A stretch of DNA of 64,000 nucleotides from Sphingobium sp. (GCA_009360885.1 SPEL01000001.1:372001-436000), one strand, 5' to 3'; shown: positions 36,122 to 45,933, numbered from the stretch's first letter. Numbers and translations: made by a program. The notes: generated by a model not told the origin, from the letters alone.

Positions 36122-38455
36122 ATGAAAAATAAGGCTTTTCATGTCTGGCTGGCATGTGGGACGATGATGGCAGGATATGCTGCCTTCCCAACAGCCGTAA
36201 TGGCGCAAAATACTTCCTCAGAGGCAGCGCAGGAAAGGAATAGCAGTCAGGCAACATTGGGTGACATCATTGTCACCGCCCAAAAGCGTCAGCAAACCTT
36301 ACAGGACGTACCAATTGCCGTTTCTGTATTGAGCAGTGAGGCGTTGACGGCGCAGCATGTCAACAGCGTCGAGAGCCTGAATACAGCCGTACCCAATCTG
36401 GTGGTTACGCGTTCTCCGTTTCAGCCCTTCGTGTCTATTCGCGGCCTTGGTTCCGGTGCGGGGACGCGGGCGTTTGAACAATCTGTCGCCATGTATGTCG
36501 ATGGCGTTTATGCCGGGCGCGCCAACCAGTTTCTGAACCCATTTTTTGATGTGGAACGGGTGGAGGTCGTGCGTGGGCCGCAATCGGTGTTATTCGGGGT
36601 GAACGCCATTGCCGGGGCGATTAACGTCGTCAATAAACGCCCGGAGGATAAGCTGGAAGGCTATGTCACAGGCGGATATGAATTTGCCTATGAAGGCTAT
36701 AATATCGAAGGAGGCGTATCTCTTCCTTTGTCCGATACATTTGGCATACGCGTCGCCGGGAAGGTGAACCGGGAGGGCGCTTATCTCAAAAACACGGTGA
36801 CGAACGAAGATGAGCCGCAAACCGATAGTGAAATTGGCCGCATAGTCGCAAGCTGGCGACCTTCATCTGATGTGCGGGTCGATCTTTCCTATGAACATGC
36901 CCATAAGAAGATTGATGGTTCTGCGTTTCAGACAGTTTATCTGCCCGCGCAGATTTTTCCACCAGCGATTGAAGACGGGAAGCTGGATTTAACCAAATCA
37001 ACGCCGGGTACGCCCAATTTTACGCGGATCAAAACGGATAATGTAACGCTGAATATTTCATGGGATGTGGGGGATGCCAATCTCTCATCATCCAGCGGAT
37101 ATTCGCATTATAGTTTCTCTCAGGCGCTGCCGGCGGGGTCTGTACCCATGTATTTCGGCACGGCACTGGCGGCAGAAAAATTCGATCAATTTTATCAGGA
37201 AGTCCGGCTGGCATCTTCGGGCAAGCAATTCATCGATTATATCGTCGGCGCCAGCTATTATCATCAGCGTTCAAAGATCGATCAGGGCGTTGATTTTGAC
37301 TTTAGCGCTTTTGGTGCGTCGGGCGTGACGGCAGGGGTGCGTAATGGCCTTGACCAGAAGACCGATGGGTATTCCGTTTTTGCGCAGGGCACCGTTAACT
37401 TCACCGATCAGTTGAACCTTGTATTGGGCGGGCGTTACAGCTCTATTCTGAAACGTGCTGATTATGTTCTTGCCCCGGCGGCGGCGGGATCACCCCTTGC
37501 TGGATATGCGATTGATATACCCAGCATGTTTGTGCTGAATTCCATCGGCTTTTTCAGCTATCTGGACCCGGCAGATGTAACGACCATGCGCCCGACGACG
37601 ATGGACCGGCGGAGGCGTTTCACCGCCTTTAACCCATCTGTCAGCCTGAATTATAAATTCAGCCCGGAATTGTCAGGCTATGCTAGTTTCACCACGGGCA
37701 CGAAGGCTGGCGGATTTAACGATCAGGAAAAATCAGGGATTGTGCCTGAAAATGGTTTTACGTCCGATGCCTTTTCCTTCAACCGCGAAAAAGCGCATAA
37801 TTTTGAAATTGGCCTGAAGGCGAATACGGGGCAGGTCCGCGCCAATATTGCGGCTTTCTACACCAAATATAAGGACCTTCAGGCGTCGCAAGCCTTGGCC
37901 AATGGCAGTATCTTCACCACCAATGCGGCGTCCGCCACTGCAAAGGGGATAGAGGCCGATGTGACATGGCTGGTTGCACCCGGCTTCACCCTTGGGGCGG
38001 ATGCGGCCTATATTCATGCGCGTTATGATGATTATCCCGGTGCGGGCTGCATCATCACGGTGACGCCGACATCCTGTGTTGACGCTCAGACCAATGCGAA
38101 GGGCGGGAGGCTCGATGGTGTGCCTGAATTTGTAGGCAGCATGAACGCGTCTTATACCTTTGACGTCGGGGATGATTGGGAAATTCGTACCCGCGGGCGT
38201 GTGCATTATAATGATGGCGCGCAGTTTCAGTCTAATCAGGACCCCCTCGACCGGGTGCCGTCTTACACGCTGTTTGATGCGTCCATTGCGTTGGCGCAGC
38301 GTGAAGGCGGATGGAGCATGACATTGTCCGGTAAGAATCTGGGCAACAAAATCTATCGCGGTTTCAGCGCGCCTGCGGCCAATCCGGCCTTTGGGCATCA
38401 ATCCCTCATCATGCCGGGGCGTCAGGTCTATCTCGACCTTCGCTTTGAATTTTAA
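36122..38455 (+). CDS. TonB-dependent outer-membrane receptor (copy A of the island)
   Basis: Receptor of 777 residues. Signal peptide MKNKAFHVWLACGTMMAGYA ending TAVMAQ. The plug has GDIIVTAQKRQQTLQDVPIA (sphingomonad TonB type), VESLNTAVPNL, SIRGLGSG, VYVDGVYAGR-like and VEVVRGPQSVLFG. The barrel ends LDLRFEF with the terminal Phe required for insertion. Family members in this group import aromatic or polymeric substrates rather than only iron chelates. It follows GMC copy 1 and is 12 bases before the NmrA gene, so the three may form one operon that imports and oxidises a substrate. Confidence 0.92.
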   Translation: MKNKAFHVWLACGTMMAGYAAFPTAVMAQNTSSEAAQERNSSQATLGDIIVTAQKRQQTLQDVPIAVSVLSSEALTAQHVNSVESLNTAVPNLVVTRSPFQPFVSIRGLGSGAGTRAFEQSVAMYVDGVYAGRANQFLNPFFDVERVEVVRGPQSVLFGVNAIAGAINVVNKRPEDKLEGYVTGGYEFAYEGYNIEGGVSLPLSDTFGIRVAGKVNREGAYLKNTVTNEDEPQTDSEIGRIVASWRPSSDVRVDLSYEHAHKKIDGSAFQTVYLPAQIFPPAIEDGKLDLTKSTPGTPNFTRIKTDNVTLNISWDVGDANLSSSSGYSHYSFSQALPAGSVPMYFGTALAAEKFDQFYQEVRLASSGKQFIDYIVGASYYHQRSKIDQGVDFDFSAFGASGVTAGVRNGLDQKTDGYSVFAQGTVNFTDQLNLVLGGRYSSILKRADYVLAPAAAGSPLAGYAIDIPSMFVLNSIGFFSYLDPADVTTMRPTTMDRRRRFTAFNPSVSLNYKFSPELSGYASFTTGTKAGGFNDQEKSGIVPENGFTSDAFSFNREKAHNFEIGLKANTGQVRANIAAFYTKYKDLQASQALANGSIFTTNAASATAKGIEADVTWLVAPGFTLGADAAYIHARYDDYPGAGCIITVTPTSCVDAQTNAKGGRLDGVPEFVGSMNASYTFDVGDDWEIRTRGRVHYNDGAQFQSNQDPLDRVPSYTLFDASIALAQREGGWSMTLSGKNLGNKIYRGFSAPAANPAFGHQSLIMPGRQVYLDLRFEF

Positions 38456-38467
38456 GGAGCGGGGAGT

Positions 38468-39406
38468 ATGACGAAAATTGCGATTACCGGGGCATCGGGC
38501 CATTTTGGCCGGGCAACGGCAGAGGCGCTGTTGGCTGTGGTGGCTGCTGAGGATTTGATCCTCATCAGCCGCTCCCCCCAGAAGTTGCAGGATCTGCAAG
38601 AGCAGGGCTGCGTTGTCAGGCAAGGCGATTTTGATGATGGCTATGGTCTGACAGAGGCGCTGCGCGGCGCAGATCGGGTGCTGATGATTAGCGGAACCCG
38701 TGTGGGCTTTCGCGAACCACAGCACCGTAATGCGGTTGAGGCGTCGGTTGCTGCCGGGGTGAAACATATCATCTACACTTCCTTTATCGGGGCGGATGCT
38801 TCCAACCCGTCCATGGCAGTGAAAGACCATATCTTTACCGAAAAGCTGATGCGGGCATCTGGGGTCGATTTTACCTTTCTGCGTAATGCCCAATATTCCG
38901 ATGCTGTGCTGGATGCGATGGGGCCGCTGGCCATAGCATCAGGGCGCATGACCAGCGTTGCCGGTGATGGCCGCATGGCGTTTGTTTGCCGTGATGACTG
39001 TGTGGCCGCTGCGGTGGCCGTGCTGACGGGGGATGCGCATGAAGGCAAGGTTTATGGTATTAGCGGGCCAGAGCTTTTGTCTTATCGTGATGTTTGCTCC
39101 CTGATTTCAGAAATTTCGGGAACACCGATTGATTTTGAACTGACGGATGTGGATGGCCTCTATGCGATATTTGATGCATTAGGTGTGCCGCGCCAGCCCG
39201 TGGATGATTTAACGGTCAATAACTTCCCGTGGAATTCTGATGATATGGTGAGTTTTGAAGTGGCCGTCCGTGACGGGCATTTCGCCATTTTAACCGATGA
39301 TGTGGCGAAATTAACCGGTCACAGGCCTCGTTCATTACGGGATTTGCTTATCAGCCATAAGCAGGAATTGTTGGAAAGGGCGGGGGCTGTGGAAGGGGCT
39401 GGATGA
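38468..39406 (+). CDS. NmrA/QorB-like NAD(P)-binding reductase
   Basis: Atypical SDR of 312 residues. The Rossmann motif is ITGASGHFGRATAEALL, with ISRSPQKLQDLQEQG as the NADP-type follow-on and GVKHIIYTSFIGAD replacing the classical YxxxK site. C-terminal segments (YGISGPELLSYRDVCSLISE) match the quinone-oxidoreductase-2 type. Such proteins reduce quinones or side-chain double bonds or act as redox sensors. AAGGAG lies before the ATG, 12 bases after the receptor stop. Confidence 0.85.
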   Translation: MTKIAITGASGHFGRATAEALLAVVAAEDLILISRSPQKLQDLQEQGCVVRQGDFDDGYGLTEALRGADRVLMISGTRVGFREPQHRNAVEASVAAGVKHIIYTSFIGADASNPSMAVKDHIFTEKLMRASGVDFTFLRNAQYSDAVLDAMGPLAIASGRMTSVAGDGRMAFVCRDDCVAAAVAVLTGDAHEGKVYGISGPELLSYRDVCSLISEISGTPIDFELTDVDGLYAIFDALGVPRQPVDDLTVNNFPWNSDDMVSFEVAVRDGHFAILTDDVAKLTGHRPRSLRDLLISHKQELLERAGAVEGAG

Positions 39407-39412
39407 AGCCTT

Positions 39413-40327
39413 TTATTGCGGTTGGGCAACCCATTCGCGAACCATCTGAGACAGGTTGAGTATTGCCGGATCCTGCGCGCCGCGTGCAGAAAAGGCCTCT
39501 CTCAACTGTAAGGGGGGCAATGGGAAATTAATAGGCAGCCGAATAAAATGATTATGGGGGAGCTGTTCGCCGGGCTTCCCCGCATACATGCAAGCAAAAC
39601 AGTTTGTTTGTTGCAAGGCGTTGAGAACCAGACCATAGCCGTCACTTTCAAGGGCTGTCTCTATCTGCCCAAGCCCGCACCTTGCCATTGCCTCATCCAC
39701 AGCCGCACGGGCATGGCCATGTGGCCCAAGGCGAATGGTGCGATAGTCCATTAAATCTGTCGTCGAAACCTCAGTTTTCTGTGCCAGTGGATGATTGGGT
39801 GATGTATATATTGCTAAAGGCTCGTAGCTGATGAATTGGGATGGAAACAGGCCGGGATCATCCACCGCAAGAATATACGCAATATCGATTATATTATTAT
39901 TGAGGCGCTGGGAAATATCTTCATAGCTCAGTGCTTCCAGACAAATATTCATGTTGATTTGCGGGTTGTCATTGCGGAACTGATCCAGTTTTCCTTGCAA
40001 ATCACGAATGACAAAATCCGGCGTGGCCATGGTGAGCCGCCGTCGCGCGGCCCCCTTACGGTCGGCTGAAAATTCCCATTCCATCGCCGACAGTTCGCTT
40101 AATATCCGCAGGGCGCGGGTGTAAATTTTCTGCCCTGCCGGTGTGACCTGCGCGGGTGCGCCGGGGCGTCGTTCAAACAGACGGTAACCGAGCTGTTGTT
40201 CAAGCGATTGAATATGATCGCTGATGGTGACCTGCGAAATGCCAATTTGTTCGGCCGAGCGGCGAAAGCTTCCCAGTTCCACAATCTGGACGAATATTTC
40301 CAGCTGCCTGATCGTAATAGCGCTCAT
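39413..40327 (-). CDS. LysR-type transcriptional regulator
   Basis: Regulator of 304 residues. The N-terminal winged helix is MSAITIRQLEIFVQIVELGS, FRRSAEQIGISQVTISDHIQ and SLEQQLGYRLFERRPG. Residues 90-300 form the co-inducer-binding domain. It is divergent from the SnoaL gene with a palindrome between them and convergent with the NmrA gene. It is the likely activator of the SnoaL-to-O-demethylase series, responding to an aromatic compound; this follows from layout. Confidence 0.92.
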   Translation of the reverse strand: MSAITIRQLEIFVQIVELGSFRRSAEQIGISQVTISDHIQSLEQQLGYRLFERRPGAPAQVTPAGQKIYTRALRILSELSAMEWEFSADRKGAARRRLTMATPDFVIRDLQGKLDQFRNDNPQINMNICLEALSYEDISQRLNNNIIDIAYILAVDDPGLFPSQFISYEPLAIYTSPNHPLAQKTEVSTTDLMDYRTIRLGPHGHARAAVDEAMARCGLGQIETALESDGYGLVLNALQQTNCFACMYAGKPGEQLPHNHFIRLPINFPLPPLQLREAFSARGAQDPAILNLSQMVREWVAQPQ

Positions 40328-40352
40328 GTGATCGGTTTTAACTTATCATCTG

Positions 40353-40376
40353 TCAGGGAGCAACTGTATTCCCTGA
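40353..40376. promoter_or_regulatory. Candidate LysR binding site
   Basis: TCAGGGA (40353-40359) and TCCCTGA (40370-40376) are perfect inverses with a 10-base centre, 26 bases upstream of the LysR start and about 135 bases before the divergent SnoaL gene. A third half site TTCCCTG lies near 40398. The form is right for a LysR box. Confidence 0.45.
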
Positions 40377-40511
40377 TTATCTCCTTCTGGATAGCTTCCC
40401 TGCAAATATTATAAAGAAGAGGAGTAAGAAGGCATGAAGGATCGTCATTGTAAAATGCCGCCATTATCAGGCGTGGTTATTGAAAACGCCCCTCCCATCA
40501 TCTGATTTCTG

Positions 40512-40907
40512 ATGAAAAATTCTTACATGCCTCAGGAAGAGGCCAACCTTCGCACTGTTCGTGCCGTTTATGATGAAGTGCTGGAACCGCTGGATTCTAC
40601 GCAGGTCGATAAATGGTTCCGGCAGGATTATATCCAGCACAGCCCGATGGCAGAAACCGGCGCGGATGGGCTTAAATGCTTTTTGAACTGGGCGAAGGCG
40701 CAGTCACCGGATGCCCATCATGACGTCAAACGGATGTTCGCCGACGGGGACTATGTGATTGCCCATGTGCATGTGGTGATTGAACCGGGAACGGCTGGCA
40801 ATGCGGTGATTGATATTTTCCGCTTAGAAGATGGCTTAATCGCGGAACATTGGGATGCGTCGCAGCCTGTCCCAGCGCAATCGGCCAATAATAATGGTGT
40901 ATTCTGA
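40512..40907 (+). CDS. SnoaL/NTF2-like protein
   Basis: A 131-residue NTF2-fold protein: EEANLRTVRAVYDEVLEPLD, VDKWFRQDYIQHSPMAETG, GLKCFLNWAKA, DVKRMFADGDYVIAHVHVVI and VIDIFRLEDGLIAEHWDASQ. The IQHSP and EHWD stretches are typical of the SnoaL-like predicted ester-cyclase/aldol-condensation group; members act as isomerases, hydrolases or decarboxylases on small rings. It opens the rightward series that ends in the O-demethylase, under probable LysR control. An alternative start is ATG 40527. Substrate unknown. Confidence 0.85.
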   Translation: MKNSYMPQEEANLRTVRAVYDEVLEPLDSTQVDKWFRQDYIQHSPMAETGADGLKCFLNWAKAQSPDAHHDVKRMFADGDYVIAHVHVVIEPGTAGNAVIDIFRLEDGLIAEHWDASQPVPAQSANNNGVF

Positions 40908-41006
40908 AGCAATCAGAATGCGAGGCTGAACAGGGTAATTGCGGCTGAATGCTGAATAAATACGGGCGCAACCCACCACATATACTATAATGAACAGGAG
41001 AAGATC

Positions 41007-41519
41007 ATGCAGCCTTATTTTGCCGAAACATCACGACCGGATGAGCCAAGGTTTGAATTCCTCTTTGAAATCTCCCTTGAATGGGGTGGGCTTCAGAATA
41101 TTTCTAACATGCCCAGTGGCCATGGGCGCGGTGCCACTTATATTGAAAAAGGCATTGTGCGTGGTCCCCATTTGAACGGTGTCATCTGCCCGCGCAGCGG
41201 CGCGGATTGGGCGCAGTTTCGTCCCGATACAGTCCTAGGACTTGACGCGCGCTATATGCTGGAGGCCGATGACGGCACGCTGATCCTGATGCACAACAAA
41301 GGTTATCTCGCCCCACGTGGCGATGATGTGTTGTCGCGCATTCAGGCGTGGATGTTCCGTGATGGGCCAGAGGTGCCGTTTGAAGAATATTACTTACGCG
41401 TAACCCCGACTTTTGAGGTGGAAACAGGCCGTTATGACTGGCTGATGCGGACCATCGTGGTGGGCATCGGTAGCCGCCAGAAGGTTGGTAACACAATCCG
41501 CTATTACGCTTTGCTCTGA
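41007..41519 (+). CDS. DUF3237 family protein
   Basis: A 170-residue protein with [20 protein letters not shown], a [16 protein letters not shown] loop, [20 protein letters not shown] and a C-terminal [18 protein letters not shown] segment, the DUF3237 (UPF0311) pattern: a small beta-barrel protein without an assigned common reaction. It is encoded between SnoaL and purU in the catabolic series. An enzymatic role on an aromatic side chain is possible. AGGAG precedes the ATG. Confidence 0.85.
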   Translation: MQPYFAETSRPDEPRFEFLFEISLEWGGLQNISNMPSGHGRGATYIEKGIVRGPHLNGVICPRSGADWAQFRPDTVLGLDARYMLEADDGTLILMHNKGYLAPRGDDVLSRIQAWMFRDGPEVPFEEYYLRVTPTFEVETGRYDWLMRTIVVGIGSRQKVGNTIRYYALL

Positions 41520-41551
41520 CCGCCAGATCATTCCTTTTCTGGGAAAATAGT

Positions 41552-42406
41552 ATGAATAGTGATTATATTCTTATCCTGTCTGGTGAAGACAGGCCCGGTA
41601 TTGTTGCGGCCATTACAGGCGCTCTTAGCGAATCTGGCGGCAACATCCTGAATGCCCGGCAATTTGACGATCTGGAAACGGGCCGTTTCTTCATGCGCAT
41701 TGTATTTCGCATCGCTGAAAAGGCGATGGAGGGATGCCGGGCTGCGCTGGCCAGAGCGCAAGATCATTTCGGTTTATCCATAGAAGTGCGCCCGGCGCAG
41801 CGCCGCAAAAAAGTTCTGATATTGGTCAGCAAGTTCGATCATTGCCTTGGTGATTTATTATATCGCTGGCGTATTGGGGAATTGCCGATGGATGTCGTCG
41901 GCGTGGTTTGTAACCATCCCCGCGATGTGCTTGCCGTGTCTAATCTGGGGGACATTCCCTTTCACTATCTGCCCGTTACGAAGGACAGCAAGGCGCAGCA
42001 GGAAGCCCGGATTAAGGCCATTGTCGAAGAAAGCGAGGCGGATCTCGTTGTTCTGGCGCGGTATATGCAGATATTATCGGATGATCTGGCGGCCTTTCTC
42101 TCCGGTCGCTGCATCAATATTCACCATAGTTTCCTGCCCGGTTTCAAGGGAGCAAAACCCTATCATCAGGCACATGCACGCGGGGTCAAGCTGATTGGGG
42201 CGACCGCGCATTTTGTGACGGCTGACCTCGATGAAGGGCCGATCATCGAGCAGGATGTTGAACGTATCAGCCATGCCGATACGCCGGATGATCTCGTCCG
42301 CAAAGGCCGCGATATTGAAAGGCGGGTTCTGGCCCGTGCGGTGCATTATTATCTGGATGACCGCATCCTGACCAATGGCGCGAAAACGGTGGTGTTTCAG
42401 GATTAA
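41552..42406 (+). CDS. purU: Formyltetrahydrofolate deformylase
   Basis: Hydrolyses 10-formyl-tetrahydrofolate to formate and free tetrahydrofolate. Of 284 residues, the first ~80 form an ACT domain ([32 protein letters not shown]) and the rest the formyltransferase fold: [52 protein letters not shown] and [20 protein letters not shown], which carry the catalytic Asn/His/Asp positions. In a catabolic series with a tetrahydrofolate-dependent O-demethylase, the likely job is returning C1-loaded folate to the free form, rather than purine metabolism. Confidence 0.95.
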   Translation: MNSDYILILSGEDRPGIVAAITGALSESGGNILNARQFDDLETGRFFMRIVFRIAEKAMEGCRAALARAQDHFGLSIEVRPAQRRKKVLILVSKFDHCLGDLLYRWRIGELPMDVVGVVCNHPRDVLAVSNLGDIPFHYLPVTKDSKAQQEARIKAIVEESEADLVVLARYMQILSDDLAAFLSGRCINIHHSFLPGFKGAKPYHQAHARGVKLIGATAHFVTADLDEGPIIEQDVERISHADTPDDLVRKGRDIERRVLARAVHYYLDDRILTNGAKTVVFQD

Positions 42407-42447
42407 AGACCTCTGCGGAGGAATATGGATTTGGGAAAGGATAAGCA

Positions 42448-43110
42448 ATGGCAACCCCCGAATATCAGAAAATCGCGGTCATCGGTGCTTCCGGTTATGT
42501 AGGTGGCCCGATTGCGGATGAGGCGCGTGCGCGTGGACATCAGGTGACAGGCATTCGACGTTCCGCAACCAGCGGCGCAAATGAGGTGGCGGCGGATATA
42601 TTCGATACCGACCGGCTGAGCGAAATATTAGAAGGACATGATGTGGTCATCCACGCCTTTAATCCGGGGCGCGGATCAACGGCCCCGGATATATTCGATG
42701 TTTTCGTGGCGGGGCATAGGTCGATTATCGCTGCGACACTGGCTGCGGGGGTCAAGCGGCTATTATGCGTCGGCGGGGCGGGTAGCCTGATTACGCGGTC
42801 GGGTTTGCCTTTGCTGGAATCGGATGAATGGCCAGCCCAGTTCGATATATATAAACCCAGCATATTGGCGACGCGGGAACTATTCTATCTGCTAAAGGAA
42901 ACGCCGCAGGACCTTGATTGGGTGTATCTGTCCCCATCCAATATGCTGACCGATCAACCCGCACGGGGCAGCTATCGTGTCGGCAGCGACCATATGCTCT
43001 ATGATGCTGATGGTATCAGCCATATTTCCGTCACCGATTATGCCAAAGCCATGATCGATGAACTGGAACAGCCCCGTCATCATCGCGCCCGCTTCACTGT
43101 TGGTTATTGA
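42448..43110 (+). CDS. NAD(P)H-binding epimerase/reductase-like protein
   Basis: A 220-residue atypical SDR. The cofactor motif is IGASGYVGGPIADEARARGH, then HDVVIHAFNPGRG, LLCVGGAGSLITRSG and LDWVYLSPSNML, the YwnB/NmrA-like pattern without a classical YxxxK site. Likely an NADPH-dependent reductase or isomerase; the substrate is unknown. GGAAAGGATAAGCA precedes the ATG, and it runs into the following SDR gene with 14 bases between them. Confidence 0.8.
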   Translation: MATPEYQKIAVIGASGYVGGPIADEARARGHQVTGIRRSATSGANEVAADIFDTDRLSEILEGHDVVIHAFNPGRGSTAPDIFDVFVAGHRSIIAATLAAGVKRLLCVGGAGSLITRSGLPLLESDEWPAQFDIYKPSILATRELFYLLKETPQDLDWVYLSPSNMLTDQPARGSYRVGSDHMLYDADGISHISVTDYAKAMIDELEQPRHHRARFTVGY

Positions 43111-43124
43111 GGGGGGATTGGGTG

Positions 43125-43934
43125 ATGAAATCCTTTCATGATCGAGTCGCCGTTGTCACGGGGGCAGCAGCGGGCATTGGTCGGGCGCTGGCAGAGGCTT
43201 TGACAAAACGCGGCGCCAAAGTCCTGCTGGCTGACTTTGATGAAGTCGGGTTGGCGGATGTGGCGGCGCAGTTAGATATGCCAGCCTTGCGGACGGATGT
43301 TGCCCGCCCGGAAGATATGGTGGCCCTCGCGGATTTGGCGCAGGCGCAATTTGGGCAGGTTGACCTTCTTTGCAACAATGCGGGTGTTGGCCGTTATGCG
43401 GGCTTTGACCATCTTTCGCCAACAGACTGGCAATGGATAATGGATGTCAATTTCTGGGGCATTCGTAACGGGCTGACGGCCTTTATGCCGATGCTGCGTG
43501 CCAATGAAAATGGGGCGCATATCCTCAATACCGTGTCTTTGCAGGGCCTGTATGTTTTTCCCGGTAGTGCGGCCTATGCGGCGTCCAAATATGCAGCACT
43601 GGCATTAACAGAGGCACTCGATGCTGAATTGCGACAGGAAGGTTCCGCCATCCATTGCACGGCTTTCTGCCCCGGCCCGATTGCAACCGACATCGCGACC
43701 AGCGGCGATCGCAGGCCAGCGCGCTATGGCGCTGTGGATGCAGTGGCGGCAGATAGCATCGGTAGCGGGACGCTGAAGATGCTGGATATTCCGCGTATGC
43801 CAGCGGCGCAGGCCGCCGACATTGCGCTGGATGCGGTGGAGCGGGGCGATTTCTGGTGCTTTACCCATCCCGAATATCTGGAGCCATTTCGCGCCCGAAA
43901 TGCAGCAATAGAAGCCGCCGCACAGCGGAGTTGA
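43125..43934 (+). CDS. Short-chain dehydrogenase/reductase
   Basis: Classical SDR of 269 residues. TGAAAGIGRAL binds NAD(P), CNNAGVG stabilises the core, Ser lies in ILNTVSLQG and the catalytic pair is YAASK. The C-terminal part (PGPIATDIATSG) is ordinary for the family. Start at ATG 43125; the 43107 frame would begin TTG. It lies directly upstream of the LigM-like gene, so it may oxidise or reduce a benzylic or side-chain carbonyl of the same pathway. Confidence 0.88.
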   Translation: MKSFHDRVAVVTGAAAGIGRALAEALTKRGAKVLLADFDEVGLADVAAQLDMPALRTDVARPEDMVALADLAQAQFGQVDLLCNNAGVGRYAGFDHLSPTDWQWIMDVNFWGIRNGLTAFMPMLRANENGAHILNTVSLQGLYVFPGSAAYAASKYAALALTEALDAELRQEGSAIHCTAFCPGPIATDIATSGDRRPARYGAVDAVAADSIGSGTLKMLDIPRMPAAQAADIALDAVERGDFWCFTHPEYLEPFRARNAAIEAAAQRS

Positions 43935-43992
43935 ACCCCATAAACACAATGAAGCGCCTGATCGTATGGCGCAAATAGTTGGAGAGAGAATA

Positions 43993-45303
43993 ATGACGGA
44001 CCTGTTCGATCAACCCCGTGCTTTCCCTTATTATGACGAATCTGCAAGCTATGTGACGGTTGGTGGACGTTTCCGCCAGTGGGAGCATAGCGGGTGGAAG
44101 GCAGAAAGCCTCTCATGGAAAAATAGCTGCTATATTCATACCGGTTTATCCGGCCCGGTTGTGTGTATTGATGGGCCGGATGCCGACAAATTCATTGCAT
44201 GGTTATGCACCAACAGCCTGAAAAACTTTCCCGAAGGCGTGATGCGCCATGCCGTTATGTGCAAGGACGATGGGCTGATTGCCGCCCATGGTATTTTGCA
44301 GCGCTATGACAATGGCATGTATCGGCATTTCGCGGCCGGACCATGGGCGCTCTATAAGGGCATGACGGGTGATTTTAATGTTCGCGTCTGGATGGAGGAC
44401 ATGTATCTCAGCCAGATTGCTGGCCCCCGATCCTTAGAGGCATTGCAGCGCGCGAGCGGTGAGGATCTCTCTGACATTGCGTTTCTGCGCTATCGCACAA
44501 CGACCATTGCCGGAAAAACAGTTGAAGTTGGCCGTATCGGCATGTCGGGTAATCTGGCGTATGAGGTGCGCGGGCCGATAGAAGATGGCCCGGCGGTTTA
44601 TGATGCCATTTATCAGGCCAACCGCGAAATCGGTATCGAGCGTCTGGGGTGGCGTACTTATCTGGTCAACCATGTTGAGGGGGGCTTTCCCCAGCAGGGT
44701 TGGACTTTCGGGCTGGGGCAAAGCTACGATCCCGGTTTCCGTAAATGGATTGGTGAGGACCATTTTGCTCTGCACGGCCAGCGCACCGGCAGCTATGATC
44801 CGGCGGATAATCGTGCCCGGCAACGTACCCCCTTTGAGGTGAACTGGGGCAGTGCGGTGCGGTTCAACCATGATTTTCTGGGGCGGGAAGCGCTGGAAAA
44901 GGCGGCGCAGTCGCCCGATCAGCGCCGCACCGTCACATTGCGCTGGAACGCTGAGGATGTGATCGACATCTACGCCTCTTTATATCAGCAGGGTGAAGAA
45001 TATCGGACGATGGACCTGCCGACCACGCCGCCATGGTCCCATGGTATGCTGGAACATGCGGATCGTATTTTGAAGGATGGCAAGCTGGTCGGCATTTCAT
45101 CCGGTTCGATCTACAGCTATTATTTCCGTGAAAATCTCTCAATGGGTTGCATCGATGAGGAACTGGCGACGCCGGGTACGGAACTGATCGTGCAATGGGG
45201 TGATTTTGGCCGACGGATCAAGGATGTTCGCGTGACGGTGGATCAGTTCCCCTATCTGACAGCAGAGCGCAATAGCGACGTTAGCCCGGCAACAACGGCA
45301 TAA
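43993..45303 (+). CDS. LigM/DesA-type tetrahydrofolate-dependent aromatic O-demethylase
   Basis: A 436-residue GcvT-fold protein. Several stretches match LigM (vanillate/3-O-methylgallate demethylase of Sphingobium SYK-6) as I recall it: VRFNHDFLGREALE, VTLRWNAEDVIDIYASLYQQ, a glycine-rich mid-domain RIGMSGNLAYEVRGP and a C-terminal ELIVQWGDFG barrel strand. In that group the enzyme moves an aryl methyl group to tetrahydrofolate, giving methyl-THF. The plain glycine-cleavage T protein differs in these places. The start at ATG 43993 has GGAGAGAG upstream. Together with purU this gives a C1-handling pair. Confidence 0.82.
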   Translation: MTDLFDQPRAFPYYDESASYVTVGGRFRQWEHSGWKAESLSWKNSCYIHTGLSGPVVCIDGPDADKFIAWLCTNSLKNFPEGVMRHAVMCKDDGLIAAHGILQRYDNGMYRHFAAGPWALYKGMTGDFNVRVWMEDMYLSQIAGPRSLEALQRASGEDLSDIAFLRYRTTTIAGKTVEVGRIGMSGNLAYEVRGPIEDGPAVYDAIYQANREIGIERLGWRTYLVNHVEGGFPQQGWTFGLGQSYDPGFRKWIGEDHFALHGQRTGSYDPADNRARQRTPFEVNWGSAVRFNHDFLGREALEKAAQSPDQRRTVTLRWNAEDVIDIYASLYQQGEEYRTMDLPTTPPWSHGMLEHADRILKDGKLVGISSGSIYSYYFRENLSMGCIDEELATPGTELIVQWGDFGRRIKDVRVTVDQFPYLTAERNSDVSPATTA

Positions 45304-45492
45304 TGACATATGGTGAAGGAATGGCTGGCCGATCTGGCGAGTCATTCCTGCAACTAATGGGGACTAACCCTGATGAGAAGGGGGGGGCGTTATCGCCATT
45401 CCTCTTGCCGATGGTCGATTGAACCATTAATCCGGCTGCACTATGCCTGTTCTCTGAAGGGCCAGAGAATTTGCCCACCGAAAGGACAATCC

Positions 45493-45933
45493 TTGGCCAA
45501 TATTATGTCAAATCAACTTGAAAACCCACTGGAACAGAGGCTTGGGTTTAATCTTCGCCGTGCATCGCTGGCTATGATGCTTGATTATGGCGAACAGCTT
45601 TCTAAACATGATGTTCGGCCTGCAGAAGCATCTATCTTAACGGTAGTTCTGGCGAACCCTGATGCTAATCAGGCCGATGTTGCACGGTGTCTGGAGATGA
45701 AGCGGGCCAATATGGTTCCCTTGATTATTCAACTCGTTGCCAAGGGCTGGTTGGAACGTCACCCGATTGATCGCAGACGGTTTGCGTTGCGATTGACGGC
45801 GACGGGGCGATCCGTCGCTAAAAAAGTGCAGATGATTATGGAAAATCACGAAAGAGATTTCATCGCGGCGCTTGATCCGGTCGGCTTTGATGAAATAATC
45901 GCAACATTACGGCGGCTGCGCGGAACGAAATAA
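45493..45933 (+). CDS. MarR-family transcriptional regulator
   Basis: Winged-helix regulator of 146 residues. LDYGEQLSKHDVRPAEASIL, NQADVARCLEMKRANMVPLI, then LVAKGWLERHPIDRRRFALR and LTATGRSVAKKV. The D-R-R-R-F wing and helix spacing are those of MarR proteins, which release DNA on binding phenolic ligands. TTG 45493 with AAGGA six bases before is taken as start; ATG 45505 lacks a good site. It follows the O-demethylase and faces the receptor, so it may govern either. Confidence 0.85.
   Translation: MANIMSNQLENPLEQRLGFNLRRASLAMMLDYGEQLSKHDVRPAEASILTVVLANPDANQADVARCLEMKRANMVPLIIQLVAKGWLERHPIDRRRFALRLTATGRSVAKKVQMIMENHERDFIAALDPVGFDEIIATLRRLRGTK

Noticed and set aside
37733-38893. Minus-strand 386-codon frame spanning the receptor and NmrA genes
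   Set aside because: It runs antisense through two convincing genes and has no ribosome site or domain.
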